A stretch of DNA of 64,000 bases from NCBI GenBank assembly GCA_903813345.2, contig CAIIXF020000004.1, forward strand, positions 15,919,513-15,983,512, given 5' to 3'. The position numbers and the translations under genes are program-made. Shown here piece after piece: positions 49,088 to 64,000 of the stretch (its first letter is position 1; each line of letters opens with the position of its first letter). This DNA comes from Owenia fusiformis. Lineage: Eukaryota > Annelida > Polychaeta > Sabellida > Oweniidae. A model generated the notes under the pieces. It saw only the letters and a program-made list of their open reading frames with translations, had not been told where the DNA came from and ran no database searches.

Positions 49088-49480
49088 TTAACCCTTAAAC
49101 GGCTAGGGAGGGGCAGATCTTTTACGTCGTGTCTTTCGATTCAAAACGTTCTGGATTTCTTAAAATTGAATTATGTGTATTTTAGCCAAAAAAGTTTGAC
49201 TCTAATTACCCCCCTGGGAGGAAAGTAACAGCGGGTGGAAATACCCAAACTGTCAGTAGTTTTGAAGTGAAAGGATGAACCCATATGTTCTTAGAATATG
49301 AATCTTTTCATCAATAATGGCTCGATATAGTTGTTATAAGCTCAACATATTGGGAATCGATAACCATACCAATGAATACACCCTCTTATGATTGACAGTT
49401 TCTGAGACCATAAGGGGGAGGGCAGATATGCCCCCTAACCGTTGGTGTAATTATCTAGTGCCTAACCGTTAAAGGGTTAA
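49088..49480. mobile_element. piggyBac-type MITE (TTAA-flanked)
   Basis: TTAA + CCCTTAAACGGCTAG at the left and CTAACCGTTAAAGGG + TTAA at the right. The TTAA target site and terminal CCC/GGG are typical of piggyBac. It is 393 bp including both TTAA sites, with no transposase. Confidence 0.75.
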
Positions 49481-49795
49481 GCTGCGTCGCTCGTGCAGAT
49501 ATCATTATTCATGAGTGAATATAAATCTACTTCCAAATTGTATTTGGAAATTAAAAACAAGATTGATACAGACATACATGTAAACATACTATATCTTTAT
49601 TTACATAATTTTACAATAAATATTTATATGTATGCTCTGTACACTATACATTACAATGTAATTGCAATATGAATAAATCAGTCACAATTTGATTTGTGAT
49701 AACTCCATCTGATTATTTCACTATCCGTTCATGCTTATTTCATGGAATTTCTCCATAGTATTTAAATAAACAGGTTTATTTCATGACATTTCAAA

Positions 49796-49910
49796 AGCAT
49801 TAATATGCAAAATGTCACCACCCGCCTATTAAACGCGACTATCGAACACCATCAACAAAAAGATTTGGAGACTAGTGCAATATGTCACCAATTGCGATGG
49901 TGATAATATA
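49796..49910. repeat. GTGGTGACAT-family element, short copy
   Basis: Begins GCATTAATATGCAAAATGTC and ends AATATGTCACC … GGTGATA, with an ACACCATC core. It matches the ends of the 9836-10953 element without its satellite core. Confidence 0.6.
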
Positions 49911-51658
49911 ACTATAGACTGAACACATAGGCCAAGCTGGACTGCATTGCACATTTTAAAATAATTTCAATCAATTTATCTCTCAAATTTGAATGAACTA
50001 ACATATTTTCTAGTAGTTCTCTCAAATGTTTAGCGTCCACTCTTGGTTACTGTAATTTAATTTTTAGTGAGTGTACATTATAAGATTTTTGTAATAATAA
50101 GCAATTCAAACAACAACAATAAGTAGCAGTTTTAATCATAATTGACAAGCTTGAGTTGCTAACATAAAGACTTTCCTCAAAAGAATACATCACTCAAATG
50201 AACACTTAAGTGAACACTTGAATTGAAAAGATCACTCAAGTGAAAAAAGGATGAGTCTGGGAATGAGTCTGGGTATCGACTTAGAAAATATTGAAAATTG
50301 TAATGTCTGAAAAACCAACTCAATCACACATATTATTAAACTTCAATATCTTATCCTTCTTCTGAGATTACAAAAATATCAATTTGTATCACAATTGATG
50401 AAGAATATTGGCATCAAAGACAGTGCATATCACTTTGTCAGAATTGAAGTGAACAAACTCAAAAAGTAAAAAATTTGATGAATTTTTCTCTAAAGTGAAC
50501 ATACTCAAAAAGTAAAAAGATTTGATGAATTTTTCTCTAAAGTGAACAGACTCAAAGAAAAGTAAAGTCTATCGCCTAATAGTAGTAATATATCCATTGC
50601 ATGGATTAGATTGTTTTCTTTGTTTTAATGAAACATCTCAGTAAAAAAGTAAAACACTAGGTTTTCTTAGCACTTTTACAAAAATAGCTCGATCCCCATT
50701 GATAGTGGACAAAAATAATCCAACCAGGAAATATCAATGAGCAACAGTGTATATCGACAATAATTTCATTATAATTATGCTTTGTGCAAAATAATTCTAC
50801 TAAACCTCTGCCATCTATTCAACATTTGAAATGAATAAAATATACAAAGATCTACACTTATGGGAATTGCTTAAGCTGTTAAATACGCTACTTCAATGTT
50901 TTCCCTACTTTGAACAAAGACTCGATTTTCTCGCATTTCTATACAATTAAGAGTATTACCAACATGTTTGTTCACCTTATTCCTTGCTCTTCTCTCTGAA
51001 TAACAAAAAATATGACCAGCATAAATGTTGTTCAAATTTTGACTTCATTTTGGCACTCATAGAACATAACATTTTACAAAATGTATCATGTATTTTTACA
51101 AATGGTTTTTCACATAAAAACTATAAACAAAACTATATTTGACAAGAACATGAATTTTACATAAAAGATGAATTTGGCATACAATGTGAATAAGCTCTAT
51201 TTACATTTGGTCTAGTGTAGAGCCCCAAGAAAACTGGCAGAGATAATGGACAGGTTACCTCAATACAAGGCAATTTCGAGATTAAATGATTTCAAACTTG
51301 GGCAAAACAAGCATTTTAAGCAAGACAAGATACAGTAAGTGAACTTCATAAAGTTATGAATTCGTAAATCTATTATTTTAACCATGGGCTTTCAATTTTT
51401 AGCTGAAAGCCCATGTTTTAACCATGAATATAATGACGTCACAGTTAGAGAACAATGATTTTAGGAATTCCTAACTTTAAGAAGTTTGTGTTATTTATGG
51501 CCATTATGGCCCTGGCAAATTAACATACCGACCCTCTTAAACAAGTCACATTGCACTCAATGAACATATCACTCATATTCCATTATCTTTACATTTGTAT
51601 CAATTAATATTAATTCTTTAATCCAGACTATATTCAGTCAAAATATGTAAGTCAAACA

Positions 51659-51786
51659 AGGCATTAACATGCAAAATGTCACCACCTAGCTTTTGTTACA
51701 GACGCTGAACACCATCCGCCGAACACCATCCACAAAAAAGTTGGAGACTATAACAATATGTCATCATTTCTGGTGGTGACATATAA
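51659..51786. repeat. GTGGTGACAT-family element, short copy
   Basis: GGCATTAACATGCAAAATGT at the left and CTGGTGGTGACATATA at the right, with repeated GAACACCATCC in between. Related copies are at 56797-56970 and, as a fragment, 56288-56351. Confidence 0.6.
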
Positions 51787-51813
51787 ATCACAACACAACA
51801 TTTTCTGCTTATA

Positions 51814-52886
51814 CAGGGTGTCCGGAAAGTAAAGATACAAATACTCTTATTTTAAGAAATTTGGGTTTTTTGAAATGAAATTGCTACAGATTGTAGAGAA
51901 ACAATATTACAATATATCTACCAACTTTCATCACATATAGTCTAAATGTGTTTAACTTACGGTTGTTATGGTTACGGATGTGAGGGGTATGCGGAGCAGT
52001 TCCAGAACAACGCTAAAAAGTGAAAAATTGCTAAAAGACAACCATTTGAAACAGTGGTTTTTGTTGTATTTTCTATCCATGTTTTGTTTTGTTCATCATT
52101 GTATTATTGCTGCCATGGTGTTTTCTTTTATATAATGATGTCATTGCTACATATCAGAACTATGTTATGTCACTTACCAGTATAATGAAAGAAATATTAT
52201 ACAAGTGCCTAGAAGAATGGTCCCTGGCCATTCGTAAGAAATTCAATATTGCATCTCCACAATGCACCAATTCACAAAGCAAAAAAACAAATCTTACAAT
52301 AGAGTGTCTTGACATTAAACCTTTCTATACAATGCCCCATATTCACCTGATAAAGCCTCTTTAGACTTCTACCTTAATGACCATTTGAAAGCAATATTTG
52401 TAAAAAGTTCAACATACAAATGAGACTCAGCTGGAAGCCAATGTTATCAGCAATCTGAGAGATGGACAGCAGCGGTTTTGCCAGGCCTTTGAATCGCCGG
52501 TCAAGATGCACCAAGAATGTATAGATAATGGGGAAAATACTTAATATTCAATGATGGTAGTAATATGAAATGATCAAATAATGTTACAGTACTAATCCTT
52601 ATGCTGTTGTGGTACATAATCTGATATAATATAGGAATAGATGGTGGAGTGCCAAGATCATACGAGAAGGAAAGAAATTTGTCGAACACAGTTGTAACGT
52701 TGCTCCACTTACCCCCGACTCCCGTTACCATAACAACCATAACTTTTTCATTATGAAACTGAAAGTCATGACAGTTGTAGGATATTATTCTTATAATGTC
52801 ATTCTACAATCTGTAGCAATTTCATCTCATAACAGGTAAATCTCTTGAAATGAGAGCATTTGTATCTTTACTTTCCGGACACCCTG
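51814..52886. mobile_element. Tc1/mariner-type element, 1073 bp, long TIRs
   Basis: CAGGGTGTCCGGAAAGTAAA at the left and the exact inverse TTTACTTTCCGGACACCCTG at the right, flanked by TA. The inverted arms extend about 160 bp and include an X-box-like palindrome on each side (51962-51975 and 52724-52737). No recognisable transposase remains; the 91-codon ORF inside has no DDE signature. Confidence 0.8.
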
Positions 52887-53149
52887 TAAGTACCAATATC
52901 ACTTTAAATTCAAACTCCCATGAGATATAATGAAAGGTCCATTTGAGATCATTGAGATGTTATCAGTTTCCAAACTGTAAACTCATCTGTAAAGTCAGAG
53001 GGGAGTAAGGTTTGACAAAGGGGATAAAGGGTAGTTCCAGAGGGTAGTATTGCTTGACAAAGGGGATAAAGGGTAGTTCCAGAGTCATTATATTCTTACA
53101 ATGTATGGAAAGTAAAAACTTTTTAGGCTTATAGGATTGGAACTTCGGA

Positions 53150-63999
<10,850 letters not shown>

Positions 64000-64000
64000 T

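Larger units (their letters stand above)
46330..53149. other. Gene-poor intergenic stretch
   Basis: Between the Lys/Arg-rich EGF gene (transcribed away from it) and the ATG16L1 stop codon. No coding exon with convincing splice signals was found on either strand. Contents: an ACAGTAAAACC-type dispersed repeat (about 47139-47330), a 165-bp palindrome (47781-47945), a TTAA-flanked MITE (49088-49480), GTGGTGACAT-family fragments (49796-49910, 51659-51786), short direct repeats (50455-50560) and a mariner-type element (51814-52886). The promoter of the EGF gene should lie just above 46329; no TATA box stands out. Confidence 0.6.

Noticed and set aside
52089-52364. 91-codon ORF in the 51814-52886 element
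   Set aside because: No helix-turn-helix or DDE motifs; it begins in TA-rich DNA and is not conserved in the related element.

Overview
This window is nuclear DNA of an animal. It is AT-rich, its genes are split by many GT-AG introns, and it is full of small DNA-transposon relics. It carries a complete ATG16L1 gene, an ankyrin-SOCS box gene and two secreted EGF genes. Together with oyster 'pearl'-like repeats, these suggest a marine invertebrate, probably a lophotrochozoan such as a mollusc. The phylum is an inference. I saw no tRNA, rRNA, CRISPR or prokaryotic features.

Layout. (1) 1943-28373, minus strand: a 24-exon gene for a 1054-residue coiled-coil protein I do not recognise; an RFX X-box-like site lies about 200 bp upstream. 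(2) 3250-7799, plus strand: nested in the 11.9 kb last intron of that gene, a three-exon ankyrin-repeat/SOCS-box protein with an N-myristoylation motif. Its first intron runs into an array of 22 near-identical 128-bp units, each carrying the 3' splice acceptor plus the first ~90 bp of exon 2. (3) 29878-34955, plus: a 505-residue secreted protein with EGF modules, a DUF3011-like module and a cysteine-containing C-terminal domain with an EF-hand-like loop. (4) 35636-46329, minus: a small secreted protein with two EGF-like modules and two alternative Lys/Arg-rich last exons. (5) 46330-53149: gene-poor DNA with several foldback and terminal-inverted-repeat elements. (6) 53150-63999, minus: complete ATG16L1 (16 exons, 553 residues), whose start codon is almost at the window edge and whose last intron holds a rearranged mariner element.

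The genes do not form one pathway; each appears to be an independent transcription unit. Genes 1 and 3 are divergent, and genes 3 and 4 are convergent with poly(A) signals about 30 bp apart. Exon models were built by eye from splice signals. All five main reading frames close without a phase error (1161, 3165, 1518, 627 or 588, and 1662 bp, all multiples of three), which is good internal support, but no transcript evidence was available.

The most unusual feature is the acceptor/exon-start array in the ankyrin gene. Only the last of its 22 acceptors leads to a full-length protein; the others would run into a stop in the next unit. The repeat boundary coincides with a six-base microhomology (AAACTT) between intron and exon, which suggests how the first duplication arose.
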